Origin: Candidatus Rhabdochlamydia sp.
GTDB taxonomy: Bacteria; Chlamydiota; Chlamydiia; Chlamydiales; Rhabdochlamydiaceae
NCBI GenBank assembly: GCA_030043815.1
Contig: JASHWX010000108.1
Location: 1-7,970, forward strand
Direction of reading: 5' to 3'
Length of the DNA stretch: 7,970 nt
Shown here one piece after another: positions 6,356 through 7,970 of this stretch (position 1 is the stretch's first letter; every line of letters starts with the position of its first letter). The position numbers and the translations under genes were made by a program. Below the pieces are notes generated by a model, which did not search any database, was not told the origin of the DNA, and worked only from the letters and a program-made list of their open reading frames with translations.

Positions 6356-6371
6356 CGTTTTGCACAAAACG
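6356..6371. repeat. Short perfect inverted repeat just before the GT90 gene
   Basis: CGTTTTG and CAAAACG flank the dinucleotide CA, giving a 7-bp dyad. Its last G is the first base of the GGAG ribosome-binding site of the following gene. It could be an operator or a small RNA hairpin next to the ribosome-binding site. A dyad this short may be chance. Confidence 0.35.
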
Positions 6372-6374
6372 GAG
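6371..6374 (+). promoter_or_regulatory. Ribosome-binding site that fixes the GT90 start
   Basis: GGAG lies 6 nt before the ATG at 6381. The in-frame ATG at 6375 directly abuts it and the TTG at 6360 lies upstream of it, so 6381 is the only well-spaced start. It also places a signal peptide at the very N terminus. Confidence 0.65.
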
Positions 6375-6380
6375 ATGAAT

Positions 6381-7466
6381 ATGTTATTTTCAAATTATTT
6401 AAGTTTTATCTGTCTATTATTTTGCTTCTTCAACCTTACTTTATTCGCGGTTGATAGAATCGCATATGTTAAAAAATTAAACGAACCGCTTCCTACATGG
6501 GCGCTCGAGCAAATTCAGGAAGATTTAGAACCATTCAATCAAGAAATGAGCAAACAATTCCTCGACGAGCTTTTTCATAATCAAGGAGACCACCTTGCTC
6601 TCGTTAGAGTACAAATCGTCAATGGAAAGATCAGGATTAAAGAAAGCGAAACGGCAAAAAATCATCCCACGTCCAAAGCCATTATTCCACACATCATTGA
6701 ATTGTCGAAGATCGCACCCTTGCCAGATGTCGATTTCGTTTTTACTGCACATGATGCAATCAAATGCTTTGCTCCCATATTTGCCATTACTAAATACGAA
6801 AATTCTCCAGGAATAATCGTTATCCCTGATCATTTTGCACTTAACGGCTTCGAACCGAAAAAAACATTAGTCTTACAAGGCAACGAGATCTACCCTTGGA
6901 ATTGTAAATTGAATAAGATATTCTATAGAGGGTCCGATGCAGGAATGCTTGAATTCTTGGTTTGGTTCAATCAACCTCGGACAATCCTTGTGGAACTTTC
7001 CTCTCAGTATCCCGATCTTATTGATGCCAAATTTACAGGTTCATGCAGTGAAAAAAACCACTTATACGCGAAGGAACACAACTATTACGGAGACTTTGTC
7101 TCAATGAAAGAACATCCACACTACAAATATCTCATCTCCGTCGATGCAATGGCTGCCGCAACACCCCGGCTTCCTCTCATCCTTCATTCGAATTCGACCC
7201 TTTTTAAAAACAACACTCCAAATCTTTTATGGTTTTTTAAAGCTCTAAAACCCTACGTACATTACATTCCCGTCGCTGAAGATTTGTCAGATCTTCTCAC
7301 TCAGTTTGAATGGGCAAACACTCATGAAGAGGAATGTCAAAAAATCTCCGAAAACGCGAGAATATTGTCTGCTGAAGCGCTGACGCAAGAAGCCGTGTAC
7401 GTATATCTTTATAGATTGATTGAAGCGTACTCAAAAAAACAGCACGACCTGTATGATCAGAGGTAA
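6381..7466 (+). CDS. CAP10 / GT90-family glycosyltransferase with signal peptide
   Basis: The 361-residue product starts with a strong hydrophobic signal or anchor segment (about 5-24, ending LTLFAVDR), so it is exported or membrane-bound. Family features follow in order. LPDVDFVFTAHD (114-125) corresponds to the 'PDxxFxxxxxD' motif. IFYRGSDAG (180-188) matches the FRG motif. YPDLIDAKFTG (210-220) comes next, then HYKYLISVDAMAAATPRLPLILHSNS (248-272), the sugar-nucleotide-binding core. KPYVHYIPVAEDLSDL (290-305) and WANTHEEECQKISENA (311-326) close the domain. These match the glycosyltransferase family 90 proteins: fungal CAP10, animal POGLUT/KDELC protein O-glucosyltransferases and some bacterial lipopolysaccharide-modifying enzymes. 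The likely activity is transfer of a sugar from UDP-sugar; acceptor unknown. In the core motif, A replaces the usual G before the small-residue turn. No clear promoter was found; TAAAAT at 6331-6336 is a possible -10. Confidence 0.82.
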   Translation: MLFSNYLSFICLLFCFFNLTLFAVDRIAYVKKLNEPLPTWALEQIQEDLEPFNQEMSKQFLDELFHNQGDHLALVRVQIVNGKIRIKESETAKNHPTSKAIIPHIIELSKIAPLPDVDFVFTAHDAIKCFAPIFAITKYENSPGIIVIPDHFALNGFEPKKTLVLQGNEIYPWNCKLNKIFYRGSDAGMLEFLVWFNQPRTILVELSSQYPDLIDAKFTGSCSEKNHLYAKEHNYYGDFVSMKEHPHYKYLISVDAMAAATPRLPLILHSNSTLFKNNTPNLLWFFKALKPYVHYIPVAEDLSDLLTQFEWANTHEEECQKISENARILSAEALTQEAVYVYLYRLIEAYSKKQHDLYDQR

Positions 7467-7547
7467 GAAGAAATTTGTGTTGCAAAAATCGGTGGCGTTA
7501 CATAGTCTACTTTATCTTTTGTAACCTCTATCTAAGGCAACGATAAA

Positions 7548-7970
7548 ATGCAGATTTTTGAGAGAAAATTATGCCGTGTTTCTGGCGAACCGTTAAAGGA
7601 AGTGTTCGACTTGGGTTTTTTGCCTGTTTCGTGCTTTCCGCTCCCTGAAGATCCTATGCCAGAACAACATCCTCTCAAGCTTGCTTTTAATCAAAAATCC
7701 GGTCTCTTGCAGCTTTGCCATAGTGTGGATCCAGATGAGATGTATTCTCAGTATTGGTATATGTCTGGAGTCAATCAATCCATGACATTGGCATTAAAAT
7801 CCATTGTCGACCAAGCGATGCTGCGCTCTAGAAATTTACTGCCAGACGACATTGTCCTCGATATAGCGAGTAATGATGGCACGCTATTAAGCTCTTACCC
7901 TGATTCTCTATTCCGGGTAGGGATCGACCCAGCAAAAAACATTAAACCAAAAAATTGCGATCTTCACTTA
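7548..7970 (+). CDS. Sugar C-methyltransferase-like protein (5' part, runs off the window)
   Basis: The frame from ATG 7548 is open to the right edge (141 codons seen). An AAGG at 7534-7537 is a weak, distant ribosome-binding site. The layout matches NDP-hexose C-methyltransferases of the NovU/TylCIII type. An N-terminal domain begins CRVSGEPLKEVFDLGFLPVS (9-28), followed by HPLKLAFNQKSGLLQL (41-56), MYSQYWYMSGVNQSM (65-79), then SAM motif I VLDIASNDGTLL (103-114) and VGIDPAKNI (124-132). In the family the N-terminal domain binds zinc through two Cys pairs (CxxC near the start and CxxCGLVQL). Here C9 remains, but the partners read S12, N48 and S51, so zinc binding is probably lost. Role is inferred as modifying a nucleotide sugar or related substrate in the same glycan cluster; the C-terminal half is outside the window. 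Confidence 0.75.
   Translation, partial: MQIFERKLCRVSGEPLKEVFDLGFLPVSCFPLPEDPMPEQHPLKLAFNQKSGLLQLCHSVDPDEMYSQYWYMSGVNQSMTLALKSIVDQAMLRSRNLLPDDIVLDIASNDGTLLSSYPDSLFRVGIDPAKNIKPKNCDLHL

Noticed and set aside
7497..7525. Inverted repeat GTTACA...TGTAAC before the C-methyltransferase gene
   Set aside because: Six-bp arms with a 17-nt spacer are expected by chance in AT-rich DNA and show no link to a promoter.
7593..7778. Minus-strand 61-codon open frame
   Set aside because: It lies opposite the recognisable C-methyltransferase gene and has no recognisable motif.

Overview
The window looks like part of the chromosome of a chlamydia-related bacterium (Parachlamydiales type). The evidence is the gene order hrcA-grpE-dnaK, the HrcA C-terminal tail after the KFKISFRSP motif, and a DnaK substrate-binding region that reads like chlamydial DnaK (DVIPLTLGIETLGG, TTIPTQKKQVFSTAADNQ). 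This is judged from remembered family sequences; no search was run.

Layout. Positions 1-440 hold the 3' end of an upstream gene, possibly an NAD-type glutamate dehydrogenase (weak call). Positions 427-4079 are a complete heat-shock operon: a candidate promoter, a degenerate CIRCE operator, hrcA, grpE, dnaK and a strong intrinsic terminator, with ATGA overlaps between the three genes. dnaK carries a 1-nt deletion at a GGGG run (2265-2268) that splits an otherwise full-length gene, and one unusual residue in its ATP-binding GGxTRxP motif.

Positions 4080-5130, on the minus strand and more AT-rich, hold an AbiE-type (type IV) toxin-antitoxin pair. The AbiEi antitoxin/regulator is intact. The AbiEii nucleotidyltransferase toxin has lost its catalytic middle. 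This module is bracketed by the dnaK 3' end plus terminator on one side and an imperfect, shortened copy of the same sequence at 5133-5173 on the other, which suggests insertion or duplication at the dnaK tail.

Positions 5163-7970 form a glycan/surface-modification or secreted-effector region. On the minus strand are a methyltransferase with a signal peptide and, directly upstream and overlapping it, the frameshifted remnant of another protein. On the plus strand, divergent from these, are a signal-peptide-bearing CAP10/GT90 glycosyltransferase resembling eukaryotic protein O-glucosyltransferases and the start of a sugar C-methyltransferase-like gene that runs off the window.

The left half is ordinary core genome apart from the dnaK frameshift. 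The right half is accessory DNA with signs of gene decay and acquisition. No rRNA, tRNA, CRISPR array or transposase was seen.
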